From an uncultured bacterium (lineage in GTDB: Bacteria > Bacillota > Clostridia > Oscillospirales > Ruminococcaceae): a DNA stretch of 8,238 nucleotides. Each line of letters starts with the position of its first letter. Position 1 is the stretch's first letter. Below are positions 1-6,239 of this stretch, one piece after another. The DNA lies in contig CAKWRB010000023.1 in NCBI GenBank assembly GCA_934845495.1, forward strand, positions 1-8,238, read 5' to 3'. The position numbers and the translations under genes were made by a program. The notes below the pieces were generated by a model, which did no database searches, was not told the DNA's origin, and saw only the letters and a list, made by a program, of their open reading frames with translations.

Positions 1-390
1 TTTGGAATCCTGCTTGGATTTGCTGAAGTAGCGGAAGATGGTGCTGAGTACTGGAGCGTACTTCAGTCCAGCATGACAATGGCTGCTGGTTACTCCTTCC
101 TGGTGTTCAACCTGCTTTGCGCTCCTTGCTTCGCTGCCATTGGTGCAATCAAGCGCGAGATGAACAATGCTCGCTGGACCTGGATCGCAGTGGGATACCA
201 GACAATCTTTGCCTATGCTGTATCGCTGTGCGTATACCAGTTCGGCTCACTGCTTACCGGCGGTGGTTTGGGTGTAGGTACCATGGCAGCAGTAGTAGTA
301 GCAGCTGTATTCCTGTGGCTTCTGCTCCGTCCGGATCCCCAGAAGAAATCGGCAGTCAAAGCTGTCTCCCGGACAGTTACTGCCGACTGA
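1..390 (+). CDS. feoB: FeoB ferrous iron transporter, C-terminal part (5' truncated by window edge)
   Basis: Frame 1 is open from the first base to TGA at 388-390 and gives the last 129 residues of a membrane protein. The segment FNLLCAPCFAAIGAIKREM followed by WTWIAVGYQTIFAY is the conserved C-terminal region of FeoB, with its LC.PC motif and the Gate-type transmembrane helices. FeoB is the GTPase-coupled inner-membrane Fe(II) importer. Its G domain and most of the membrane domain lie upstream of the window. A last hydrophobic helix (about residues 92-111 of this fragment) is followed by a basic tail. Two genes follow closely in the same direction, the usual feo operon arrangement in Clostridia. 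The ATG at 73 is internal and not a start. Confidence 0.94.
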   Translation, partial: FGILLGFAEVAEDGAEYWSVLQSSMTMAAGYSFLVFNLLCAPCFAAIGAIKREMNNARWTWIAVGYQTIFAYAVSLCVYQFGSLLTGGGLGVGTMAAVVVAAVFLWLLLRPDPQKKSAVKAVSRTVTAD

Positions 391-434
391 TGGAACATAA
401 ATGATGAAACCCTTTTGAAAAGGAGGATGCCTCT

Positions 435-593
435 ATGGCTACATGGATTATTGGTGGATTTGTTGTTCTGGCCGCAGCAATGGCTGTCCGCAGCATTTAC
501 AAGGATAAGAAAGCAGGAAAGTGCAGCTGTGGCTGTAGTGGATGCAGCGGCTGCAGTGCAGCTTGTCACTGCAGCCATCAGACCAACACCTGA
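435..593 (+). CDS. FeoB-associated Cys-rich membrane protein (52 aa)
   Basis: A short gene between feoB and the regulator. ATG at 435 is preceded by AGGAGG at 421-426 with 8 nt spacing, and TGA is at 591-593. The product starts MATWIIGGFVVLAAAMAVRS, a single transmembrane helix of about 15 residues. A basic linker (KDKKAGK) follows, then a Cys-rich tail with seven cysteines at residues 30, 32, 34, 37, 40, 44 and 46 and His at 45 and 48. This is the architecture of the small 'FeoB-associated Cys-rich membrane protein' family found after feoB in Firmicutes. The function is unproven. A role in handling Fe(II) at the FeoB exit, or in assembling the transporter, is inferred from position and the metal-binding look of the tail. 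It starts 44 nt after feoB and ends 17 nt before the next start, so it is almost certainly co-transcribed. Confidence 0.88.
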   Translation: MATWIIGGFVVLAAAMAVRSIYKDKKAGKCSCGCSGCSGCSAACHCSHQTNT

Positions 594-610
594 GTGGAAG
601 GAGAGGGTGG

Positions 611-982
611 ATGATGATCTCACAGCTGAGCGCAACGCAGATCCGGTACTTATTTGCGATCCGTGAGCTGGAAAACCAGGGGGTTGTCCGACAGGGACAT
701 ATTGCGCAGAAGCTGGGTGTATCCGATCCAAGCGCGCATAAGATGCTCCTTCAGCTGGAACGGCTTGGGCTGATTGCCAAAAAGCGTTACTCTTCGGTAT
801 TCGTTACCGAACTTGGCCGGGAGGCCATGGAACACTATTACAGCAGTTATACCCGAATTCGGAAATTCTTTTCCGATGATCTCCGCCTCTCGGACTGCAA
901 CTGTGATAAAATCACCTTTGCAATCCTGGGTGGATTGGACGAAGAGGGCGCAGACGAGTTCTGTGAACGAATTGTAAGCTGA
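611..982 (+). CDS. DtxR/MntR-like winged-helix regulator of the feo operon (123 aa)
   Basis: ATG at 611 (a second ATG is at 614) follows AAGGAG at 598-603, 7 nt upstream. The open frame extends further 5' but lacks a ribosome site there and overlaps the previous gene. Residues 10-75 read as a winged helix: an IRYLFAIREL helix, then HIAQKLGVSDPSAHKMLLQLERLGLI as helix-turn-helix with recognition helix, then a wing ending in VTELGREAM. This matches the N-terminal domain of iron-dependent DtxR-type repressors. After it comes only a short dimerisation-like segment of about 48 residues and no SH3-like domain. By hand alignment to DtxR, the usual metal ligands (Met10, His79, Glu83, His98, Cys102, Glu105, His106) are not conserved; a CNC motif (Cys96, Cys98) and Cys118 are present instead. 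It probably regulates feo, but the sensed signal is open. Class is fairly sure, sensing mode unsure. Confidence 0.78.
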   Translation: MMISQLSATQIRYLFAIRELENQGVVRQGHIAQKLGVSDPSAHKMLLQLERLGLIAKKRYSSVFVTELGREAMEHYYSSYTRIRKFFSDDLRLSDCNCDKITFAILGGLDEEGADEFCERIVS

Positions 983-992
983 TAGAAAGTAT

Positions 993-1031
993 AAAAGCAC
1001 GGGTTTGTGGAAAGCAGACCCGTGCTTTTTT
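993..1031 (+). terminator. Rho-independent terminator of the feo operon
   Basis: A 12-bp perfect stem (AAAAGCACGGGT at 993-1004 with ACCCGTGCTTTT at 1018-1029) closes a 13-nt loop and runs into TTTTTT at 1026-1031. It starts 10 nt after the regulator stop codon, as expected for the operon end. Confidence 0.9.
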
Positions 1032-1107
1032 GTGCAGGGAAGTGTGCAGCTGAGTCCGCTTCCTTGGTTCGAGAGGTGGGGTTATATCTTTTTCCTGTTG
1101 TTCCATG

Positions 1108-1137
1108 GTATAATATCTGCAAAAGCAGGTATTATAC
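1108..1137. repeat. 13-bp hairpin with AAAA loop
   Basis: GTATAATATCTGC at 1108-1120 pairs with GCAGGTATTATAC at 1125-1137, with one G-T wobble and a 4-nt loop AAAA. No run of T follows on either strand, so it is not a typical terminator. Because it contains TATAAT on both strands it could be an operator overlapping a promoter. Confidence 0.7.
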
Positions 1138-1215
1138 TGATTTTGTGTCCGGGCGATCCGCAGGTGAAGCCTGCTCCCGTCCCATTGGCCAATTATACCA
1201 TTCCGCTTTGCTTCA

Positions 1216-1224
1216 TGGTATAAT
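1216..1224 (+). promoter_or_regulatory. Candidate extended -10 promoter for the GNAT gene
   Basis: TGGTATAAT is a perfect extended -10 element (TGN plus TATAAT at 1219-1224). No good -35 hexamer is seen at 16-18 bp. A start near 1231 would give a leader of about 80 nt before the GNAT gene. The same motif also occurs at 1106-1114 on the + strand and at 1192-1200 on the - strand. Confidence 0.45.
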
Positions 1225-1309
1225 ATGCACGGGCAAACATTTTGAAGGAACATTTTTCTGAAAATGTTAACTGCATGATTTTAACTATCAAAACCGGGGA
1301 GGAATGACT

Positions 1310-1738
1310 GTGATCCGTAAAGCAGAAGAACGGGACCTGAATCGTATTATGGAAATCTGGCTGGAGGGGAATTTACAGGCACATCCCTTTGTGCCTTCGG
1401 AGTACTGGGTTGGAAGTTTTGCCGCAGTTCGCGGTGCGATTTCCCAGGCAGAAGTTTGGGTCTGGGAGGAGAATGGTCGTCCGGAAGGGTTTGCAGGTGT
1501 AGTGGGCAATTACCTTGCTGGACTATTTGTGGACCGGGCGCAGCGTGGAAAAGGAATCGGGAGCCAACTGCTGCAAAGAGTGATGCAGACCAGGGATTCC
1601 CTGGTTCTTCGGGTCTACACCCAGAATACAGATGCAGTACGCTTTTATCAGAATCAGGGCTTCTGTGTTCGGTCAGAGCAGTTGGATCCGGATACCAATC
1701 AACAGGAACTGGAGATGGTCTTTCCTGGGATGGAATAA
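1310..1738 (+). CDS. GNAT-family N-acetyltransferase (142 aa)
   Basis: GTG at 1310 is preferred because GGAGG at 1298-1302 lies 7 nt before it. The in-frame ATG at 1304 is only 1 nt from that site, and family members typically begin M-I-R-K-A, matching the residues after the GTG. The protein has the single acetyltransferase fold: an N-terminal IRKAEERDLNRIMEIW strand and helix, a central LAGLFVDRAQRGKGIGSQLL strand plus acetyl-CoA pyrophosphate-binding loop (RGKGIG at residues 79-84), and a C-terminal VLRVYTQNTDAVRFYQNQGF segment typical of motif B. It resembles small YjaB/YiaC-like acetyltransferases. Such enzymes move acetyl from acetyl-CoA to an amine, sometimes a protein lysine; the substrate cannot be read from sequence. 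It lies 41 nt before the amidase gene and may share its transcript. Confidence 0.88.
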   Translation: MIRKAEERDLNRIMEIWLEGNLQAHPFVPSEYWVGSFAAVRGAISQAEVWVWEENGRPEGFAGVVGNYLAGLFVDRAQRGKGIGSQLLQRVMQTRDSLVLRVYTQNTDAVRFYQNQGFCVRSEQLDPDTNQQELEMVFPGME

Positions 1739-1770
1739 CAGAGATGGTACTGGCATAGAGTGGCAGTGGG

Positions 1771-1779
1771 TGATATAAT
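1771..1779 (+). promoter_or_regulatory. Possible extended -10 element directly at the amidase start
   Basis: TGATATAAT matches an extended -10 (TGN, then TATAAT at 1774-1779). No -35 is convincing. Transcription would begin near 1786, which is an in-frame ATG of the amidase, implying a leaderless or nearly leaderless message. The overlapping GGTGAT at 1769-1774 may simply be the ribosome site for GTG 1780. Weak call. Confidence 0.25.
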
Positions 1780-2580
1780 GTGAAAATGCACAGCGTTTAT
1801 GCCAATTCGATGATCTTGCTGACAGCGCTTCTGATCCTGCTGGGTTCCTTTCAGCGGCTGGAAAAAACCATGCCTGTTTCCCTGTCCCATCTGAGTCGCC
1901 CAACGGTGATTCTTGATGCCGGACACGGCGGAGAAGATGGAGGGGCAGTGGGGGTGGATGGGATTATTGAGAAGGACATCAACCTCTCCATTGCCCGGGA
2001 TCTTCGGGATCTCCTTGTCATGGGAGGATATACGGTGGTCATGACCCGGGATTCGGATGCTGCCATCTACGATCCTGGTATGCAGACTCTCCGGGAGAAG
2101 AAGGTTTCGGATTTGGAAAACCGTCTGCAGCTGATGCGAGATTATCCCGGGTCGATTTTCATCAGCATCCACCAGAACCAGTTTGGTTCTCCAGTTTATT
2201 CTGGAACACAGGTGTTCTTCAGCCCCAATTCCCAGACCTCCCAGGAGCTTGCCTGGATTATACAGGAAAATGCCCGCAAGGACCTGGACCGGGAGAACAA
2301 TCGAGCCATCAAGGAAGTAGGGGACGAGATTTTCCTGCTCTGGAATGCGCCTACTACCGCTGTTATGGTTGAGTGTGGCTTCCTCTCCAATCCGGAGGAG
2401 GCTTACAAGTTGACAGACCCAAACTATCAAAAGCGTGCCCGGATAAGAAAAATACAGGAGTGTGAACTATGGCAAAGACAAAGACTGCATATGTGTGCCA
2501 GAATTGTGGATATGAATCGGCAAAGTGGTATGGAAAATGCCCCGACTGCGGTCAATGGAACACAATGGAAGAACAGCTGA
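1780..2580 (+). CDS. cwlD: N-acetylmuramoyl-L-alanine amidase, CwlD-like (Amidase_3), with abnormal C-terminus
   Basis: GTG at 1780 (ATG at 1786 is an alternative) follows a weak GTGGGTGAT ribosome site. Residues 10-22 form a signal anchor, so the enzyme acts outside the membrane. The zinc amidase domain spans about residues 40-218: VILDAGHGGEDGG with His49, IIEKDINL with Glu64, FISIHQNQF with His131, and AVMVECGFLSNPEEA with catalytic Glu198. The set is complete. Such enzymes cleave the bond between N-acetylmuramic acid and the stem peptide; CwlD does this during spore-cortex maturation. After residue 218 family similarity stops, and the frame continues to TGA at 2578-2580, 112 nt inside radA, translating radA's zinc-finger codons out of frame. 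One extra base in the A5 run at 2448-2452 would give a stop at 2463-2465, just before radA. The true C-terminus is therefore doubtful: either a sequencing or natural frameshift, or a replaced tail. Catalytic function looks intact. Confidence 0.87.
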   Translation: MKMHSVYANSMILLTALLILLGSFQRLEKTMPVSLSHLSRPTVILDAGHGGEDGGAVGVDGIIEKDINLSIARDLRDLLVMGGYTVVMTRDSDAAIYDPGMQTLREKKVSDLENRLQLMRDYPGSIFISIHQNQFGSPVYSGTQVFFSPNSQTSQELAWIIQENARKDLDRENNRAIKEVGDEIFLLWNAPTTAVMVECGFLSNPEEAYKLTDPNYQKRARIRKIQECELWQRQRLHMCARIVDMNRQSGMENAPTAVNGTQWKNS

Positions 2581-3857
2581 AATCCCCAGCTCCGATGGGG
2601 GGGAAGACAGCCCAGGCAGCACCACTGGTGACTAATCTGGAGGTGAGCACCATTGATTCTATCTCTTCGGCAGAGGAGAATCGGTTTCATACCGATCTTT
2701 CTGAGTTGGACCGGGTATTGGGAGGGGGAATCGTCAAGGGCTCGGTGATTATGCTCAGCGGTGAACCGGGAATCGGTAAATCCACCCTGCTTCTGCAGAT
2801 CTGCAAATTCCTCTGCCAGGGGCTGCGTGTCCTGTATATCTCCGGTGAGGAGAGCGCCAGACAGATCAAACTCCGGGCCATGCGGCTGGGGGTGGAAAGC
2901 TCCAATCTCTTTCTTGCCACCACCACCGATATCGACCATGTAGTTGCAGCCATCGATAAGGTCCATCCGGATATTGCCATCATCGACTCAATTCAGACCA
3001 TGAGCCTTTCGGATCTTCAGTCCTCGCCGGGCAGTGTGACCCAGGTGCGGGAGTGTACTCAAAGACTGATCTACACGGCCAAGTCCGCTGATATCCCCAT
3101 CTTTATTGTAGGCCATGTCAATAAGGACGGTGCAATTGCAGGTCCCAAGGTTCTGGAGCATATGGTGGACTGCGTTCTCTATTTTGAAGGAGAGCGACAC
3201 CTGGCATACCGAATCCTCCGGGCAGTAAAAAACCGCTATGGCTCTACCAACGAAATCGGCGTCTTTGAAATGACCGATCAGGGCCTTTCGGAAGTGGCGA
3301 ACCCCTCGATGATGATGCTTTCCGGCCGGCCTGTCAATGTATCCGGGACTTGTGTGACCTGTCTGATGGAGGGAAGCCGCCCCATTCTGGCTGAGGTGCA
3401 GGCTCTGGTGACCAAGACAGCCTTTGGAACCCCCCGACGCACAGCGACCGGTTTTGATTTCAATCGAATGGCTCTCCTTTTGGCAGTGCTGGAAAAACGA
3501 TGCGGCTATTTCTTCGGTTCGCTGGATGCCTACATCAATGTGGTAGGCGGATTGCGGCTGGATGAGCCCGCTTCCGATCTTTCGGTTGCTTTGGCGCTGG
3601 TTTCCAATCTTACCGACCGGCTGATTCCGGATAGCCTGATTGCCATTGGCGAAATCGGCCTCGCCGGTGAGATTCGGGCAGTCAACCACATTCAGAACCG
3701 GGTATCAGAGGCGTATCGGCTGGGATTTACCCGGTGTATGGTTCCGCGGCACAACCTTTCCCAGCTCAATACTGAGCAGATGCCAGACCTGGAAGTGATC
3801 CCCGTTTCCAGCATCAATGAGGCCTGCAAAATCATTGGTAAAAACAAAACAGAATAA
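2469..3857 (+). CDS. radA: DNA repair protein RadA (Sms), 462 aa
   Basis: ATG at 2469 has AGGAG at 2456-2460, 8 nt upstream. Full family length and domain order are present. There is an N-terminal C4 zinc finger with CxxC pairs (Cys10, Cys13, Cys24, Cys27), a RecA-like ATPase with Walker A GEPGIGKST at residues 98-106, Walker B in the segment IAIIDSIQT, the RadA signature KNRYG at residues 254-258, and a C-terminal Lon-protease-like domain (from about residue 280, including DLSVALAL and GEIGLAGEIR). RadA is a DnaB-like branch-migration helicase that extends RecA-made D-loops in homologous recombination and helps process stalled forks. The Walker A Lys104 and the KNRYG Lys254 are intact. It overlaps the preceding amidase frame by 112 nt, but its own start and zinc finger are canonical, so the anomaly belongs to the amidase. 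Confidence 0.97.
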   Translation: MAKTKTAYVCQNCGYESAKWYGKCPDCGQWNTMEEQLKSPAPMGGKTAQAAPLVTNLEVSTIDSISSAEENRFHTDLSELDRVLGGGIVKGSVIMLSGEPGIGKSTLLLQICKFLCQGLRVLYISGEESARQIKLRAMRLGVESSNLFLATTTDIDHVVAAIDKVHPDIAIIDSIQTMSLSDLQSSPGSVTQVRECTQRLIYTAKSADIPIFIVGHVNKDGAIAGPKVLEHMVDCVLYFEGERHLAYRILRAVKNRYGSTNEIGVFEMTDQGLSEVANPSMMMLSGRPVNVSGTCVTCLMEGSRPILAEVQALVTKTAFGTPRRTATGFDFNRMALLLAVLEKRCGYFFGSLDAYINVVGGLRLDEPASDLSVALALVSNLTDRLIPDSLIAIGEIGLAGEIRAVNHIQNRVSEAYRLGFTRCMVPRHNLSQLNTEQMPDLEVIPVSSINEACKIIGKNKTE

Positions 3858-3866
3858 ATCGATTAT

Positions 3867-3920
3867 AAAATCCCTCCAAATGGTTCAAACTAAGGCAGAT
3901 GAACACCTGGGGGGATTTTT
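3867..3920 (+). promoter_or_regulatory. Terminator-like hairpin that covers the Shine-Dalgarno site of the adaptor gene
   Basis: AAAATCCCTCC at 3867-3877 pairs over 11 positions (one G-U) with GGGGGGATTTT at 3909-3919. An inner stem GTTCA (3883-3887) with TGAAC (3900-3904) tightens the loop. The right arm is the only ribosome binding site of the next gene, whose ATG is at 3921, and the T run at 3916-3920 touches that ATG. The element can act as an intrinsic terminator after radA, as a translational lock on the adaptor gene, or both. The pairing is visible; regulation is inferred. No known riboswitch is recognised. Confidence 0.6.
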
Positions 3921-4925
3921 ATGCGCCGATTCTTGATTTTGACTATCTGTGGAGCTCTGATAGCAGGAGCGATGATGCTCCCGACTGTTTGCTATCAGTC
4001 TATACCAGCTGCCCGATATATCACTGCTTCCAGCCAGCCAGGAACTGAATCAGTAAGCTGCAGTGGGCAGCTGCTGGCCTTTGACCGGGCGGAGACTTAC
4101 ATCACCTCGCCGGTGATTACGGATGAGGTAAAGGTAAAGGTGGGGGATTCAGTTGCAGCAGGTCAGATCCTCTGTACAGTTGACCTTCCGGCCACAGGCC
4201 TGCTAATGACTTCCCCGGAGATAACTGCCGATTTTTTGAAGGAGTATCTGAATGAGCAGACTTCAGGATCGCTGGAAAAGCTGTTCCAATCTGATTTTGA
4301 GGGAGAGAAACAGGCCCAACTTGCAGCAGCTCCATCATACAGAAGCCCCATCACTGGTACTGTAACTGCAGTTAATCTGCAATCGAACAGCCTGTATAAT
4401 TCTCCTAAAGCAGCCATCATAGTCGAGGATCTTTCAGAACTTTGTGCGGAATTATATATTCCACAAGCCAGTGTGCAGAAAATCCAGGCAGGGGATAAGG
4501 TACTTCTTCAAGGCGCAGGCATTTCCGGAGAAATCAGCGGAGAAGTTCTCTCGATCAATCCATCGGCGGTGCAGTCGCTGCAGAATGGTGCTGTTCAGGT
4601 GCTGATTCCGGTTCGGGTCCGGCTTACCTCTGATAGTAAAGGAGCCCGCCCCGGATATATAGTCACAGCCAAAATCCTCTCCAGGGCCTCAACAAATGGC
4701 TTATTCATACCATATCAAGCCATTTGTCAGAATGAGGAAAATCAGGAGTATGTATGGGCTCTGTCCGCATCAGGGCAGGCTGTCCGGTGCCCAATCACTA
4801 CTGGCGAAGAAACAGCCGAAATGACACAGGTTCTCTCAGGAATTTCCAGCGAGGACATCATCCTGATTGGTGAAGATCTTCGGCCTGGATGCCCGGTCAG
4901 ATTGGAGGGGTGTTATGAGGGCTGA
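3921..4925 (+). CDS. HlyD/MacA-like membrane-fusion (adaptor) protein, 334 aa
   Basis: ATG at 3921 follows the G-rich site GGGGGGA at 3909-3915. Residues 4-23 form an N-terminal membrane anchor or signal. A split biotinyl-lipoyl-like domain is seen: first half about 47-88 (GQLLAFDRAETYITSPV, then VKVGDSVAAGQIL), second half from Tyr140 (YRSPITGTVTAV). Between them lies a short helical segment (about 95-135) in place of a long coiled-coil hairpin. Residues about 165-250 look like the beta-barrel (ELYIPQASVQKIQAGDKV, then an RPGYIVTAKIL segment). The C-terminal part (IPYQAICQNEENQEYVW) resembles a membrane-proximal domain. In Gram-positives such proteins partner MacB-type ABC permeases in export or envelope-stress complexes. 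It overlaps the permease gene by 11 nt, so the two are translationally coupled. The substrate is unknown. Confidence 0.88.
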   Translation: MRRFLILTICGALIAGAMMLPTVCYQSIPAARYITASSQPGTESVSCSGQLLAFDRAETYITSPVITDEVKVKVGDSVAAGQILCTVDLPATGLLMTSPEITADFLKEYLNEQTSGSLEKLFQSDFEGEKQAQLAAAPSYRSPITGTVTAVNLQSNSLYNSPKAAIIVEDLSELCAELYIPQASVQKIQAGDKVLLQGAGISGEISGEVLSINPSAVQSLQNGAVQVLIPVRVRLTSDSKGARPGYIVTAKILSRASTNGLFIPYQAICQNEENQEYVWALSASGQAVRCPITTGEETAEMTQVLSGISSEDIILIGEDLRPGCPVRLEGCYEG

Positions 4926-6108
4926 TTTTCTGATGCAGGGAATCCGGAGCATGGTTCGCCGTAGAAGAAAACTGTATCCTACATTGCTGTCTATCTCCAT
5001 TGGAATGATGCTGGTAGTGATTGTCAGCACGGTCGGAGAAATCGGAACCGGGCTTGTGGAGGAGGAAATCCAGAGTCTTGGAGTCGGATCGATTACCATT
5101 ACGGCAAATAAAACTGTAGCAGATGTTCCCTTGACGACAGAAAAGCTGGAAACGCTGCGAGGTCAGCCCGAGGTAGAATCAGCTTCTCCCATTGTGATGG
5201 CCTATACTCAGATTGAGCTGAAGGGAAGAGTGGAGCAGTGTGCTGTATGGGGAATTGACAGCGGCAGCTCTCAGATTGTGGAACTGGATCGGCTGCATGG
5301 CCGGCTGCTGGAGCCAGCAGATCTGAACGAACAGAGGCGCGTGTGTGTCATCGATCGAAGCCTGGCTGAAAAGATATATCAGCGCAGCAATATTGTAGGG
5401 AAGAAGCTGCAGATCCTGCTCAACAATACCAACCAGGAGTTTGAAATTGTCGGCGTTGCGGAGAGCGGAGGAAGTCTGGTTCAGTCCGTGCTGAACAGCT
5501 ATGCCCCAGGGTTTGTATATATTCCTTATAATGTACTTCAGAAAGAGAGTGGGAAAACCGGGTACGACCGGATTGCAGTTACACTTTCAGAACCAGAGGC
5601 AGCAGAGCAGAAAGGGAAGAGTCTGGCTGATTCGCTGATCCGTAAATTTGGTGAGCAGGAAAACAGCTATACCATTGAAAATATGTTCGCGCAAAAACAA
5701 AAGATGGAGCGCATCGGTGGGATTGTTAAGCTGTCACTGGTGGCAATTTCAACCGTTTCACTGGTTGTATCCGGGCTTGGTGTAATGACAGTGATGTCTG
5801 CCAGTGTAACAGAGCGGATTCGGAAAATTGGAATCAAAAAAGCGATCGGAGCAAAAAATCATGCCATCCTTTGGGAGTTTGTTCTGGAGGGGTTTTTGCT
5901 GAGCATATCCGGAACGATTCTTGGGCTGGTTACGGGACAGGGCATTGGCTGGAGTGTATGTCGAATTCTGGGTGTAGATTATCAGAGCGATCCAGGACTG
6001 CTTGCAATAGGTGCCGGTATAACGATTTTGCTGGGAACGATATTCAGTGCAAAACCAGCAATTCAGGCAGCACAGCTGGATCCAGTCAAGGCATTGGCTT
6101 CCGAATAA
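4915..6108 (+). CDS. MacB-like ABC transporter permease (FtsX fold), 397 aa
   Basis: ATG at 4915 has GGAGG at 4904-4908, 6 nt upstream; upstream in-frame starts at 4867 lie inside the adaptor gene without a ribosome site. Topology is that of MacB/LolCDE-type permeases: a basic cytosolic N-terminus (MVRRRRK), TM1 at about 21-41, a large extracellular MacB-periplasmic-core-like domain at about 45-262, then three C-terminal helices (about 273-294, 318-340, 361-382). The conserved loop SASVTERIRKIGIKKAIGA (residues 295-313), which couples to the ATPase, is intact, and the protein ends with DPVKALASE as is usual. No nucleotide-binding domain is fused and no ATPase gene is in the window, so its ATP-binding partner must be encoded elsewhere. 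With the adaptor it should form a tripartite-like extracytoplasmic export or mechanotransmission complex. Confidence 0.93.
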   Translation: MRADFLMQGIRSMVRRRRKLYPTLLSISIGMMLVVIVSTVGEIGTGLVEEEIQSLGVGSITITANKTVADVPLTTEKLETLRGQPEVESASPIVMAYTQIELKGRVEQCAVWGIDSGSSQIVELDRLHGRLLEPADLNEQRRVCVIDRSLAEKIYQRSNIVGKKLQILLNNTNQEFEIVGVAESGGSLVQSVLNSYAPGFVYIPYNVLQKESGKTGYDRIAVTLSEPEAAEQKGKSLADSLIRKFGEQENSYTIENMFAQKQKMERIGGIVKLSLVAISTVSLVVSGLGVMTVMSASVTERIRKIGIKKAIGAKNHAILWEFVLEGFLLSISGTILGLVTGQGIGWSVCRILGVDYQSDPGLLAIGAGITILLGTIFSAKPAIQAAQLDPVKALASE

Positions 6109-6123
6109 GGAAACATCTTAAAG

Positions 6124-6147
6124 AGGACCGCAATCGGGCGGTCCTTA
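6124..6147 (+). terminator. Weak terminator hairpin after the permease gene
   Basis: AGGACCGC at 6124-6131 pairs perfectly with GCGGTCCT at 6138-6145 around a 6-nt loop, 15 nt after the stop codon. The 3' T tract is poor (TTACAT), so termination may be partial or use the hairpin only for mRNA protection. Confidence 0.6.
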
Positions 6148-6206
6148 CATAGTGGCCTCCTGATTCGATTGTTGGTATTTCAGGCTATGGTAGGGGTAAA
6201 CATAAT

Positions 6207-6230
6207 AGATTTTACTCACAAGTAAAATCT
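6207..6230. repeat. Perfect 10-bp inverted repeat, 4-nt loop
   Basis: AGATTTTACT at 6207-6216 and AGTAAAATCT at 6221-6230 are exact reverse complements around CACA. The stem is AT-rich and no T run follows, so a terminator role is unlikely. Confidence 0.8.
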
Positions 6231-6239
6231 TAGGCCAGT

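Larger units (their letters stand above)
1104..1226. repeat. Cluster of direct and inverted TATAAT-containing repeats
   Basis: CATGGTATAATAT occurs twice in direct orientation, at 1104-1116 and 1214-1226. The inverted form ATTATACCAT lies at 1192-1201. It makes a perfect 10-bp inverted repeat with ATGGTATAAT at 1215-1224 (13-nt gap), and also with ATGGTATAAT at 1105-1114, enclosing 97 bp. Left and right flanks both show TTCC (1101-1104 and 1201-1204). The motif contains an extended -10 promoter sequence (TGGTATAAT), so this may be a set of promoters or operators, or a small mobile-element-like repeat. There is no coding potential here. Confidence 0.6.

Noticed and set aside
542..610. Upstream extension of the regulator to 542
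   Set aside because: It would overlap the Cys-rich gene by 52 nt and lacks a ribosome site; AAGGAG at 598-603 marks the start at 611.
415..666. Alternative frame across the FeoB-associated gene region
   Set aside because: The 435-593 frame has the ribosome site, membrane helix and Cys-rich tail of a known family; this one has none and overlaps two real genes.
213..731. Long - strand frame opposite feoB, the Cys-rich gene and the regulator
   Set aside because: It is antisense to three well-supported genes, and its Ala/Ser/Thr-rich residues arise from the opposite strand's codons.
1005..1261. Two + strand frames of 72 and 84 codons after the feo terminator
   Set aside because: They begin inside the terminator hairpin and cross the repeat cluster; no ribosome site or family resemblance.
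1699..2430. - strand frame of 243 codons opposite the amidase
   Set aside because: It lies fully opposite a zinc amidase with all catalytic residues; no domain, ribosome site or neighbour supports it.
2988..3689. - strand frames opposite radA (also 2427-2966)
   Set aside because: Antisense to a full-length canonical radA, with no recognisable domain.
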